From positions 1-9,595 of the forward strand of contig CALBPW010000522.1 in the NCBI GenBank assembly GCA_937899145.1: a stretch of 9,595 nucleotides of DNA. The letters run 5' to 3'. Below the pieces are notes generated by a model. It searched no databases. It was given only the letters and a program-made list of their open reading frames with translations, and was not told where the DNA came from. This document shows, piece after piece, positions 1 to 8,484 of this stretch. Position 1 is the first letter of the stretch. The number at the start of each line of letters is the position of its first letter. The DNA comes from an uncultured Bacteroidota bacterium. Its GTDB lineage: Bacteria; Bacteroidota; Bacteroidia; Bacteroidales; SZUA-534. The position numbers and the translations under genes are program-made.

Positions 1-1251
1 GAGGAGCTTAATGCGAAAAATCTTCTTTTGGCAAAGCCTTTTCCGTCGTTAGAAAAGAAGCAAGAAATAATTGAACTTGGCTTAAATAGTGGGCTGACAA
101 TACTTAATGTGCCAAAAGTTGAAAAATGGATAAATGGCGAATTAAGTTCGAAACAGATTAAAAATATCAAAATTGAAGACCTGCTTGAGCGCAATCCTAT
201 TCAGCTCGATTTTGCCCGCATTCAAAGCCAAGTAAAAGGATTGACAATGATGGTGACTGGCGCGGCCGGCTCAATAGGTAGCGAGATTGTGCGCCAACTT
301 ATCCGCTTCGAGCCAAAAAATATTGTGCTTTTCGACCAAGCCGAAACTCCAATGTACGACATTGAAATGGAATTGCGGGATTCGTCGGCAAGCAACATAA
401 CAATTGTTATTGGTGATATTACTGACGAACAACGCGTTGAAGAAGTGTTTAAAAAATATCAGCCGAACATTGTGTATCACGCAGCCGCTTACAAGCACGT
501 GCCAATGATGGAAAACAACCCGGTTGAGGCTGTCCGCAACAATGTTCTTGGAACACGCCTGATAGCCGATACAGCCATAAAATACGGTGTACAACGCTTT
601 GTGATGGTTTCAACCGACAAGGCTGTCAACCCGACAAATGTGATGGGAGCGTCGAAGCGGATTGCTGAAATTTACACACAGTCGCTCAATGGAAAATCGA
701 AAACACTTTTCATTACTACGCGATTTGGAAATGTCTTAGGTTCAAACGGTTCCGTCATTCCGCGATTCAAAAAACAAATTGAAAGTGGAGGCCCGGTAAC
801 TGTTACTCACCCACAAATAACTCGCTATTTTATGACCATTCCAGAGGCTTGTCAATTAGTTTTGGAGGCTGGCGCGTCGGGCAAAGGTGGCGAGATTTTC
901 ATTTTCGATATGGGAGAGTCGGTGAAAATTGTCGATTTGGCTAAAAAGATGATTAAACTATCTGGTTTGCAACTTGGTAAGGATATTCAGATAGCATTTA
1001 CCGGATTGCGTCCGGGAGAGAAACTTTACGAGGAACTGCTTGCAAATAAGGAGAATACAATTCCAACCCCGCACCCGCAAATTATGGTTGCCAAAGTGCG
1101 TGAGTATAACCACGACGAGGCAAACTCAAAAATTGATGAGTTTATTGAGCTGATTAAAGAACAAGACAATACGGGTGTTGTTCGACAAATGAAGGTTATT
1201 GTACCTGAATTTATTAGCCAAAATTCTATCTACGAGGAACTTGACAAATGA
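1..1251 (+). CDS. Nucleotide-sugar 4,6-dehydratase/epimerase of the CapD/WbpM/FlaA1 family, 5' end cut off by the window edge
   Basis: The reading frame is open from base 1, so the true start lies upstream. The visible part is 416 residues ending at TGA. Family members are usually about 600-650 residues, with N-terminal membrane helices and a CoA-binding-like Rossmann domain before the catalytic domain. Residues 1-60 match the end of that first domain, closing with an IEDLLERNP linker. The catalytic extended-SDR domain follows: the NAD(P)-binding loop TGAAGSIG at about 86-93, HAAAYKHVP at about 160-168, STDKAVNPTNVMGASK at about 204-219, RFGNVLGSNGSV at about 241-252 and GLRPGEKLYEE at about 335-345. 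The usual SDR catalytic YxxxK is MxxxK here (Met215, Lys219), the arrangement known from large WbpM-type dehydratases. The likely reaction is dehydration of a UDP-N-acetyl-hexosamine at the inner membrane to feed O-antigen, capsule or exopolysaccharide synthesis. The exact substrate cannot be read from the sequence. The gene converges on the methyltransferase gene, 62 nt away. Confidence 0.93.
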   Translation, partial: EELNAKNLLLAKPFPSLEKKQEIIELGLNSGLTILNVPKVEKWINGELSSKQIKNIKIEDLLERNPIQLDFARIQSQVKGLTMMVTGAAGSIGSEIVRQLIRFEPKNIVLFDQAETPMYDIEMELRDSSASNITIVIGDITDEQRVEEVFKKYQPNIVYHAAAYKHVPMMENNPVEAVRNNVLGTRLIADTAIKYGVQRFVMVSTDKAVNPTNVMGASKRIAEIYTQSLNGKSKTLFITTRFGNVLGSNGSVIPRFKKQIESGGPVTVTHPQITRYFMTIPEACQLVLEAGASGKGGEIFIFDMGESVKIVDLAKKMIKLSGLQLGKDIQIAFTGLRPGEKLYEELLANKENTIPTPHPQIMVAKVREYNHDEANSKIDEFIELIKEQDNTGVVRQMKVIVPEFISQNSIYEELDK

Positions 1252-1269
1252 TTTGGGATTTGGAAGTCA

Positions 1270-1293
1270 GAATTTATTAAATTCTTATTTTTT
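1270..1293 (+). terminator. Weak AT-rich hairpin and T-rich tail after the polysaccharide gene
   Basis: A perfect inverted repeat, GAATTT-ATT-AAATTC (1270-1284, extendable by one A-T pair to 1269/1285), lies 18 bases after the stop of the dehydratase gene. It is followed by TATTTTTTC. This has the shape of a rho-independent terminator for the plus strand, but the stem contains almost no G-C pairs and would be unstable. On the minus strand no T-run follows the stem, so it would not serve the convergent methyltransferase gene. Confidence 0.4.
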
Positions 1294-1313
1294 CACATTT
1301 TGAGTCTTAATTC

Positions 1314-2717
1314 CTAAATTCTAATCAGCTGCACCACATTTTCAACGTGATGTGTTTGCGGAAACATATCGACAGGCTGCACTTTCGCAATGCGGTATTG
1401 TTGGCTCATCATTGCAAGGTCGCGCGCTTGTGTGGCTGGGTTGCAACTGACATAAACAATGCGTTTAGGGTTTGCGTTTAAGATGGTTTGCACAACATCG
1501 GGGTGCATGCCCGAGCGCGGAGGGTCGGTGATGATGACATCGGGTGCGCCATGTTCGGCAATAAACTTGTCGGTTAGCACATCTTTCATGTCGCCTGCAA
1601 AAAAATCGAGGTTGCTGAGGTTGTTCATTTGTGCGTTTACTCTGGCATCGGCAATGGCATCTTCAACATATTCAATTCCAATCACTTTGCTTGCTTTGTC
1701 GGCTACAAAACAAGCGATGGTGCCAGTGCCGGTGTATAGGTCGTAAACAACTTCATTTCCAGTTAGTTCGGCAAACTCTTTTGCTGCGCCGTACAAAACA
1801 GTTGCTTGGTCGGTATTGGTTTGGTAAAACGAGTTTGGCCCAATTTTAAATCGCAATCCGTTCATCTCGCCAATTATATGGTCGTCGCCTGCGTATAGAA
1901 ATGCTGGCAAATCGCTATATGAATCGTTTAATTTATTGTTTATCATATACATTAGCGATGTTATCTGCGGAAATTCTTTCTTCAAAAAACCAAGTGCCAA
2001 ACTTATTTTTTGTTTGTCGTCTTCTGATACTATCAAAATCACCATCAGTCCGCCAGTGTTTGAGTTGCGGATAACCACATTGCGTAGCAATCCTGTATGC
2101 TCGCGTTGATGGTAAAAACTGATGTTGTTGTCGATTGCGAATTGCTTCAGTTTATTGCGAATCCCGTCAACAGGAGCAGGCATTAGCGGACATTCGTGTA
2201 TATCGACAACCTTATCAAAAAAGCGCGGGAGGTGGTATCCAAGAGAACGCTGCTCGATGTTTGTGTCTTGCAGTTGCTCAGGGGATAACCAGCGTAGTGG
2301 CGAAAATGCGAATTCAAGTTTATTGCGATACTCGCGCGTCTTTTTGCTACCTAAAATTGGTGATATTTCAGGCAATTCAAGGTGGCCGATACGTGTCAGA
2401 TTATCAATAACTTGCTTTTGTTTCCAAGCAATTTGCATATCGTATGGCAGAATTTGCCATTTGCAGCCGCCGCAAGTTCCAAAATGCCGGCAAAAAGGCT
2501 CGATGCGTTTGTCGCTCAGTTTCACATAGCTGACCACGCGCCCTTCGATATATCGCTTATGCTTGATTTTTCCTTCGATGTTAACCACATCGCCCGGAAT
2601 GGCAAGGGGCACAAAAGCCACCATCCCATCGTAATGTCCCATTGCCATACCTTCGGCGGCAATATCGGTTATTTCAACATTTTCAAACAGCGTTTTCTGA
2701 TTTTTTTTGCGCGACAT
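1314..2717 (-). CDS. rlmD: 23S rRNA (uracil-5-)-methyltransferase, RlmD/RumA type
   Basis: This 467-residue protein has the complete architecture of the TrmA/RumA family. An N-terminal TRAM-like RNA-binding domain (about 10-65) carries the AAEGMAMG and VPLAIPGDVV signatures. A four-cysteine [4Fe-4S] site is formed by Cys76, Cys82, Cys85 and Cys176. A C-terminal SAM-dependent methyltransferase domain includes NSFYQTN (295-301), DLYTGTGTIA (326-335), the acidic SAM-ribose motif GIEYVEDAI and TDPPRSG (397-403). The catalytic nucleophile is Cys425 in VSCNPATQARDL and the general base is Glu459 in HHVEN. Such enzymes make 5-methyluridine in 23S rRNA from SAM; the position (U1939, U747 or both) cannot be told from sequence alone, so the RlmD name is by type. 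The start ATG at 2717 places the TRAM domain at the usual distance. No Shine-Dalgarno is visible, as is common in Bacteroidota. A run of eight A residues follows the third codon. It starts 32 nt after proB, probably in the same transcript. Confidence 0.93.
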   Translation of the reverse strand: MSRKKNQKTLFENVEITDIAAEGMAMGHYDGMVAFVPLAIPGDVVNIEGKIKHKRYIEGRVVSYVKLSDKRIEPFCRHFGTCGGCKWQILPYDMQIAWKQKQVIDNLTRIGHLELPEISPILGSKKTREYRNKLEFAFSPLRWLSPEQLQDTNIEQRSLGYHLPRFFDKVVDIHECPLMPAPVDGIRNKLKQFAIDNNISFYHQREHTGLLRNVVIRNSNTGGLMVILIVSEDDKQKISLALGFLKKEFPQITSLMYMINNKLNDSYSDLPAFLYAGDDHIIGEMNGLRFKIGPNSFYQTNTDQATVLYGAAKEFAELTGNEVVYDLYTGTGTIACFVADKASKVIGIEYVEDAIADARVNAQMNNLSNLDFFAGDMKDVLTDKFIAEHGAPDVIITDPPRSGMHPDVVQTILNANPKRIVYVSCNPATQARDLAMMSQQYRIAKVQPVDMFPQTHHVENVVQLIRI

Positions 2718-2749
2718 AGTTATTATTCTTTTCTAATCTTATGAGTCAT

Positions 2750-3835
2750 TCAATTTAGTACCAAATAATCGTAATGCACAAACGGCCGGCGTTGCTTTTT
2801 GCCAATCATTTCGGCTGCAGTGGCCGAGTCGTACATTGCTTTCCCGATGCCAATTTTTTCGCCATCAGGCCCTAAAATGCCAACAATATCGCCTTTTTCA
2901 AAGCTGCCGTCAACGCTGACAATGCCGATAAATAGCAGACTTGTTGGTTGAGCGCCAAGCAGCGCGTCAGCAGCACCTTGATTGACAGTTACATAACCTT
3001 TGGCGAATGACTGTGAGTGTGCCAACCATTTTTTTACGCTGGTGGTTTTGCTTTGCGGAACAAAATGTGTGAAATCTTTAATCCGATTGCCGATGATGTC
3101 GAGCAAAATGTTGTTTTTAGTGCCGTTGGCTATGTAAACATTGATGCCTTCGCTCGCAATTTTTGTGGCAATAGAGCATTTGGTAAGCATTCCGCCACGT
3201 CCAAATCCCGATTTTGTTGGCGCGATGTATTTTTGTAGCGAAGAAAAATCAGCGTTGATTTCTCTAATTAGTTCGGAATCAGCGTTGTCTGGTGCGCCGG
3301 TAAAAACACCATCAATGTTTGAGAGAATGAAAAGTGAATCGCAGTTCATCATTGAGGCGATGAGTCCCGAAAGTTCGTCGTTATCGGTAAACATCAGTTC
3401 GGTAACCGATATTGTATCGTTCTCATTTACAATAGGAATGACATTGTTGTCGAGCATCGTTGTGATGCAGTTTTTCATATTCAGATAGTGCCTGCGGTCG
3501 CTAAAATTTTCTTTTGTTGTTAGCACTTGTGCACATTGTAATTGTTGATTGCCAAACAGTTGTGTGTAAAGCGACATAAGTTTTACCTGTCCAACGGCAG
3601 CCCAAAGTTGTTTGGCTGCCACAAGTTCGGTTTTCTTTGAAACTGCAACTTGGCTTCGTCCGGCCGCCACTGCTCCCGATGAGATTACAATAACATCGGT
3701 TCCCGTCTTTTTTATGGTCGATATTTGCTCGACAAGGTGTGCTATTCGGCTTTCGTTGAGTGCGCCATCGGCTTGTGCAAGTACGTTGCTGCCTATTTTT
3801 ATCGCAATGCGTTTAAATTTATTCTTTGCCTTCAT
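2750..3835 (-). CDS. proB: Glutamate 5-kinase with C-terminal PUA domain
   Basis: ProB phosphorylates L-glutamate with ATP to gamma-glutamyl phosphate, the first step of proline synthesis, in the cytoplasm. Numbered from the ATG at 3835 (361 residues, normal length), the amino-acid-kinase domain shows IAIKIGSNVL (10-19), ISSGAVAAGR (51-60), VNENDTIS (136-143), FTDNDELSGLIA (149-160), LSNIDGVFTG (171-180) and GRGGMLTK (212-219). A PUA domain follows at about 265-355. A second in-frame ATG at 3865 would add ten residues (MSQNQKQNQK). I prefer 3835 because MKAKNKFKRIAIKIGSN resembles the usual ProB N-terminus, and the extra residues only reflect the out-of-frame reading of the acidic-tail repeat of the upstream gene. 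Neither start has a Shine-Dalgarno. The gene overlaps the 3' end of the exported-protein gene by 17 nt (47 nt from the alternative start), suggesting translational coupling. The usual partner proA is not in the window. Confidence 0.95.
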   Translation of the reverse strand: MKAKNKFKRIAIKIGSNVLAQADGALNESRIAHLVEQISTIKKTGTDVIVISSGAVAAGRSQVAVSKKTELVAAKQLWAAVGQVKLMSLYTQLFGNQQLQCAQVLTTKENFSDRRHYLNMKNCITTMLDNNVIPIVNENDTISVTELMFTDNDELSGLIASMMNCDSLFILSNIDGVFTGAPDNADSELIREINADFSSLQKYIAPTKSGFGRGGMLTKCSIATKIASEGINVYIANGTKNNILLDIIGNRIKDFTHFVPQSKTTSVKKWLAHSQSFAKGYVTVNQGAADALLGAQPTSLLFIGIVSVDGSFEKGDIVGILGPDGEKIGIGKAMYDSATAAEMIGKKQRRPFVHYDYLVLN

Positions 3836-6800
3836 TTTCTGATTCTGTTTTTGATTCTGACTCATTTTCTGATTCGCCGGTTACTCCTTCATCGGTTTCG
3901 TCTTCTTCAAAATCTATATTGTTATCTTCTTCAATTTCAATTCCTTGTAGGTGTTTTAAGAAGTCGTTTCTCTTTTTGTTTTCTGCCATCATAAACATGT
4001 ACGATGCCTCGCCGCGTTTAGCTGGCAATTTGCGGTCGCTGCCTTTTATTGAGAAGATAATATCGTTAAATGGTTTGTAGCTGCTCAGCACGCGCATAAA
4101 GCCGCGACGGTAGCTGAAGAAATACCACAAGTCGGGCGATATTTCAAGGTAGAGCGTCATTCCATCGCCACTGCGCTTGCGTTCAACTTCAAATGTTCCT
4201 TTCACTTTTTTGTTAATTTGAGCGCCATTGAAGTTGGCAATTCCTAAGTCGCCGGTGCTTTGCCAGCAATTTGAGCGTTTGTTCCATGTCATGTGCAGTT
4301 CCGAAAACATTACTGTTGTGTTGAGTGGTGCGGGAATTTCTTTGAGTGTTCCAAAAATCTTTTGCTCGTTAAACATTTTTTTAGCTTCGGCGGTACCGAT
4401 AATTTCGCGCACGCCCTTGGTGTAAGTGTCGCTGATGAGGCTTGCAGGTGCGAGCTGCAGGCTTGCAAGCGTATCGGCGACAAGTTTCAGAGCTTCAGGT
4501 GGCAGATAAAAGTTCAGGGTTGCAATCATATCAAGCAGATATTTGTCGGAGGCAAGGTCGTAGGTTGTTTTGCCTTTGTTCACCATCTCTATTCTGCCTA
4601 AATTTGCTACCAAATTGATGTTTCCGTCTGAATTAATTGTGCAACCATTTTTCTTGATGCACAGATAATTACCTAAGCTGTCAGGGTTTTCGATCCGCTC
4701 TTTTGAGGCTATCTCGTATGCCGATTGCTTGTCGTTGTAGTGCAGATATCCTTTGGCTGGTGTTACGGGGACGTTGCTATACCAATTGCGGGGCGACAGG
4801 AACGCAGGATAGGCATAAATGGAATCAGTACCCATAACGCCACCTGAAATCAAAAATTCATCACCGTGGCTCATGGGTTGCTCATCTATCGGAATATAAA
4901 CATCGGTAGGGTCGATTTCAGAATCGAATTTGATCCAGCTTTCGGTAAGTTGGCAACCGTGGTGCATCTTGGTTGAACCGGTGTAGTGTAGTAGCGGGTT
5001 GGCGGCTGTCATCCGCACTTGTCCCATGTAGCTGAAGTCGGGTGAAAGGCTGAAATCTTCGTCGCGAGTGATTTTGCCGATAGCGTAGGTTTGCCCGGTT
5101 GAATCGGCGGCTATAGGGTCGAAACTGATGAATTCAACTGTGCCGTCGCTCTCGGTGTAGGTGTAGTCGCCATGGCCGTAGAATTGCTTGCGCGACAAGA
5201 TATCAACAGCAACTTTCTGGAATTTGTGATATTGAGTTTCAGTGTTAGCCAGTAAGTTGGCATTGTTGAGGGTGCGTAATTTCGCCATAGGTTGCACTGT
5301 TACTTCACCATCGCCTGGCATAATGTGCGCGTCGGCAACGGCAATTAGTTCTACTTTATGTGCCGATATTATATTGGTATTCAGGTCGAAATCGGCAACG
5401 GGCGATACCCAGTTGAGCGAATCTTGCCCTTTATGAATTGATAGGAACAAAGAGCCTTTAAGTGCGGTTTGCCTTTCGCTTGGTATAATTTCGCGTATGC
5501 GACCATTGTCAAATGTGCGAGTGTAGCCTGTTGATGTGAACTGCAATTTTTTGTCTAACATCTTCCACGAAAATCCTTCTATCCAAGCTGCATAAAGATT
5601 TTCGGGCAAGTCAATTCTGCCATTTCCTGTATTCGATTTAAAGTCGGCAATTTTTTTAGACATATCAACATTGGCTTGTAAATTCTCGGTTGTAAGTGCA
5701 AGTTTTTCAGGCTGATACGATTTTATTTCGAGTGATGTGTTTTTGCTGCTGAAACTTGATACTGCAAAGTCGAAGCGAGCGGAACGCATTTTGGCGTCGT
5801 ATAGTTCGACAGTTCCTGAACCATCAATATTTTTTGGATTATAGTTAAGTTTGCCTAAGAAAGCGACTTGTCCGCCATACATGAGCATTGGCAATCCTAA
5901 ATCGTTGAAGGCGATGTTGTCGTTGTATGGTTCCCAGTGCATATAAACGCGTGTTGCTGCCACATCGGTGTGCGCACCGGGCTTCTGTGCTATGTTCATC
6001 GATGTTGTTATGCCGTTGGTTGAGTCGGGGAAGAAGACAAAATCGTCCGATTCAATTTTCGAGTCAAGGTAGTCGATACGCCCGTCGCCTCGGAATCCTT
6101 GGTTGCTAAGCCAAACATTGTTGTAAAATCGGCCTTTGCCACGATAAGCGACGTATCCGTTGCCGGGCGATTTTTGCACAAATCCTAATGAGTTATCTTC
6201 TTGAAGAACAAGTTTTTGCTTGATAACTGGAATTATATCGGCCGAATGAAGTTCTCCCTCGAATCCCATGCCCTCGGTCGAAAAACTGTTCAAACTGTCG
6301 ATGGTGTAGGGGTAAACCTGAAAATAGAATGTGTCGCGAGTGTACTTGCCTCCTTGAATTGTGGGTGCGTCATAATACACATACGAGTCTTTTTCGCTTG
6401 CAAAAATCGGGTATTGAAGCAAGTTTTTGCGTCCCGATTTGTTGTCGGGCTCATCAATTTTAAGTTTGCCGGTGATGTTTTCAATCGTGCTTTGCACTTT
6501 CGATAGCATTTGTCGCCCGTAGCCGTCAATGCCTGATTTTACCTTGATATTCAGCGAGTCAACTTTGTTCAGTTCAACCATAAAATCGGCGTAGTTGAAT
6601 TTGAAATTGTTGCCATAAAAAGTGAACATACCTGCTTCGATGGTGCCGCTAAAATCGAAACACAAATCTTTCTTTACCAGAATTTCTTGGTTTTTTGGGT
6701 AGAAAGTTACATTCTGGCGGTCGCTCACGCTAACTTCTGGCACGCCTTGAATGGCTAAATTCATGTTCATCAGGTCGAGTACGGCGTTTACATTGCCCGA

Positions 6801-8456
6801 TGTCGTTTGCGATTCAAAGTGGATAAGGTCGTAGTCGATGCGGTCGACAATGCAATTCAGATAGCGATACATTTTAGGTTTGACACGGCATATTTCGGTT
6901 TTTGAGTCGTAATCAACTATTCCTTTGTATGTCAGGTTGATAAGCAAACGTTTAGTAGTTACTAAACCTTGTCGAATGAATTTTGCAAAATCTTCGGCGT
7001 AAAATTCTTCGCTGCCCGAGCGTTTAACATAGTTGCGCAGCTGAATGTATGGGTGAATGTCCTCCAAGCCTTGGTCCTCGTAGTAACGCTCTGAGTTAAA
7101 GAAATTTTCTGATTCAAACTTAGCCATACTGATGCTGCTGCCCAAAATATTGCTAAAATATATTTTGGTGTCGTTCATCTTCCAACTTAGTTGTCCAAAG
7201 TCCATTTCCATATCGTGATACGAGTCGTAGTAAGGGCTGCGCTCCATATTGGCAGGGTTGTTGTCGCGAATCAGGTTAAATTCTTTTTTGTCGTTGTAAT
7301 ATTTTAATGTTAAACCCGGGTGGTAAATTGAATCGCGGTCGATGTAGATGTTGATTTTTGCATCGTTTGATACAAATCCATTTTTTCTGATGCCGAAATA
7401 TTCTGAATACGCCTCAAGAAACAGTTGCTTGTCAATTACAGTATCGCCTTGATTATTAACGTATTGAACGTCGCGCATAACCGACATGCGCGCTGGATTT
7501 GTACTTGTTCCTGTGCCGGCGATTTTGTCGCCCATAATTGTAAAACCGCCGTAGTAATGAATATCTTCAAAAAGATTATCAATATCGAAGGTCTTTTCAT
7601 CGGAACGGAATTGTGGATAAGATACAATTCCTGCTTTGTTGGTTTCAGTTACCTTATCGGTGATGGTCCCCATAAGTGGGTAATCGAAGTATCCTAAATG
7701 ATAGAAAACCACATCTTTAATTGTGTACGACGCGCGTGTCATCAATATTCTGTACGAGTCGATTTCAGCCCACGATGTGTCGCGCGAAATTCCGGCTTTG
7801 TCCCAATAAACCGTAGCTTGTCCGCCTTTCCAAACGTTTGAAATGGGATTGTAAATGCCTTTTGTGTTGTAGATGACGATGCTGTCTTTCCGCTGGCGGC
7901 AAGTTAAATCCAAATTGTTGAAATAATAACAGACTGTATCGTTTATCTTGTTGATTTCGAAGTGGTTATTGCTGCTTATCCACTTCATGCTGCCACTGGT
8001 GTAGATAGCCTTATCGCGTAGCATATAGATGATGCTGACAATGTATTTATCGATGTCGTTTAGCTTCATCGATTTGTCGTAAACTATTGAGTTTAAGCCA
8101 TTGAACCATTCGGTGTAATTTGATTGCTGCGTGCCATTTTCTTGACAGAAAACAAGCAGAGCGTTTATGTAATCGAAAATTTGAGGGAAGTTACGTGCTC
8201 GCCGCGCAAGCATCTGATTTGCAACTTCATATATCTTTTGTTGTTGCTCTTCGGTAAATGCGCCGCCGTGCCAATATGGCGCAAATTCTTTGAGTAGCAA
8301 TTTCCCGCTTTCGGCATTGGCGTCTGATTTTGAGAAAAATGCCTTCAATTCGTTCATAAAGGCGTATGGCTCAGGTGTAAATGCCATTGTTTTTGTTTGT
8401 GCAACTGCTATAATTGCCGATAGCCACAATATTGGTACAATCAGAATCTTTTTCAT
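3819..8456 (-). CDS. Giant exported protein of unknown function, conserved Bacteroidota type (1545 aa)
   Basis: I cannot assign a function. Residues 1-19 form a type I signal peptide: MKK, a hydrophobic stretch and AVA followed by Gln20. No lipobox is present (first Cys is Cys104), so a soluble periplasmic or outer-surface product is likely. Residues 25-150 look helical (for example FTEEQQQKIYEVANQMLARR). From about 155 to 1470 the sequence looks beta-rich, with alternating hydrophobic residues, many Gly/Asp/Asn turns and aromatic strands, and no further membrane helix. A module is duplicated at about 380-436 and 923-975, each with an SWKM-D-K-F core. Segments such as RGKGRFYNNVWLSNQGFRGD (771-790) and SDDFVFFPDS (803-812) match a pattern I recall from unnamed large Bacteroidota proteins. 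The last 40 residues contain 19 Asp/Glu. It ends neither in a typical outer-membrane barrel strand nor in a recognisable type IX secretion C-terminal domain. The start ATG at 8456 sits directly before the signal peptide. The gene follows prmA by 54 nt and overlaps proB at its end. An LptA/LptD-like or AsmA-like envelope role is only speculation. Confidence 0.85.
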   Translation of the reverse strand: MKKILIVPILWLSAIIAVAQTKTMAFTPEPYAFMNELKAFFSKSDANAESGKLLLKEFAPYWHGGAFTEEQQQKIYEVANQMLARRARNFPQIFDYINALLVFCQENGTQQSNYTEWFNGLNSIVYDKSMKLNDIDKYIVSIIYMLRDKAIYTSGSMKWISSNNHFEINKINDTVCYYFNNLDLTCRQRKDSIVIYNTKGIYNPISNVWKGGQATVYWDKAGISRDTSWAEIDSYRILMTRASYTIKDVVFYHLGYFDYPLMGTITDKVTETNKAGIVSYPQFRSDEKTFDIDNLFEDIHYYGGFTIMGDKIAGTGTSTNPARMSVMRDVQYVNNQGDTVIDKQLFLEAYSEYFGIRKNGFVSNDAKINIYIDRDSIYHPGLTLKYYNDKKEFNLIRDNNPANMERSPYYDSYHDMEMDFGQLSWKMNDTKIYFSNILGSSISMAKFESENFFNSERYYEDQGLEDIHPYIQLRNYVKRSGSEEFYAEDFAKFIRQGLVTTKRLLINLTYKGIVDYDSKTEICRVKPKMYRYLNCIVDRIDYDLIHFESQTTSGNVNAVLDLMNMNLAIQGVPEVSVSDRQNVTFYPKNQEILVKKDLCFDFSGTIEAGMFTFYGNNFKFNYADFMVELNKVDSLNIKVKSGIDGYGRQMLSKVQSTIENITGKLKIDEPDNKSGRKNLLQYPIFASEKDSYVYYDAPTIQGGKYTRDTFYFQVYPYTIDSLNSFSTEGMGFEGELHSADIIPVIKQKLVLQEDNSLGFVQKSPGNGYVAYRGKGRFYNNVWLSNQGFRGDGRIDYLDSKIESDDFVFFPDSTNGITTSMNIAQKPGAHTDVAATRVYMHWEPYNDNIAFNDLGLPMLMYGGQVAFLGKLNYNPKNIDGSGTVELYDAKMRSARFDFAVSSFSSKNTSLEIKSYQPEKLALTTENLQANVDMSKKIADFKSNTGNGRIDLPENLYAAWIEGFSWKMLDKKLQFTSTGYTRTFDNGRIREIIPSERQTALKGSLFLSIHKGQDSLNWVSPVADFDLNTNIISAHKVELIAVADAHIMPGDGEVTVQPMAKLRTLNNANLLANTETQYHKFQKVAVDILSRKQFYGHGDYTYTESDGTVEFISFDPIAADSTGQTYAIGKITRDEDFSLSPDFSYMGQVRMTAANPLLHYTGSTKMHHGCQLTESWIKFDSEIDPTDVYIPIDEQPMSHGDEFLISGGVMGTDSIYAYPAFLSPRNWYSNVPVTPAKGYLHYNDKQSAYEIASKERIENPDSLGNYLCIKKNGCTINSDGNINLVANLGRIEMVNKGKTTYDLASDKYLLDMIATLNFYLPPEALKLVADTLASLQLAPASLISDTYTKGVREIIGTAEAKKMFNEQKIFGTLKEIPAPLNTTVMFSELHMTWNKRSNCWQSTGDLGIANFNGAQINKKVKGTFEVERKRSGDGMTLYLEISPDLWYFFSYRRGFMRVLSSYKPFNDIIFSIKGSDRKLPAKRGEASYMFMMAENKKRNDFLKHLQGIEIEEDNNIDFEEDETDEGVTGESENESESKTESENEGKE
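3832..3875. repeat. 14-bp direct repeat carrying both candidate proB starts
   Basis: The plus-strand sequence TCATTTTCTGATTC occurs perfectly at 3832-3845 and 3862-3875, exactly 30 bases apart. On the coding (minus) strand each copy reads GAATCAGAAAATGA. In the frame of the large exported protein it encodes ESEN within the acidic tail (ESENE twice). In the proB frame each copy holds an ATG, at 3835 and 3865. Because 30 is a multiple of three, the two ATGs are in frame and have identical upstream context. Confidence 0.85.
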
Positions 8457-8484
8457 CAGATAAATTTTTATTTTGTTGATTGTT

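Noticed and set aside
271..594. 107-codon minus-strand frame inside the dehydratase gene.
   Set aside because: It is antisense to the highly conserved HAAAYKHVP region of the catalytic domain, and its translation looks like a shadow (many Cys, His and Val, no domain).
1270..1293. Bidirectional terminator serving both convergent genes.
   Set aside because: The T-rich run follows the stem only on the plus strand; on the minus strand the bases after the stem are mixed.
2122..2529. 135-codon plus-strand frame antisense to the methyltransferase gene.
   Set aside because: It lies opposite the iron-sulfur and linker region of a well-supported gene and is Ser/Arg/Cys rich, as expected for an antisense shadow.
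3819..8456. Possibility that the giant protein is a TonB-dependent receptor, an LptD outer-membrane protein or a type IX secreted adhesin.
   Set aside because: There is no TonB box, plug domain or terminal aromatic barrel strand, no LptD signature that I can identify, and no sorting domain at the C-terminus, which is an acidic tail.
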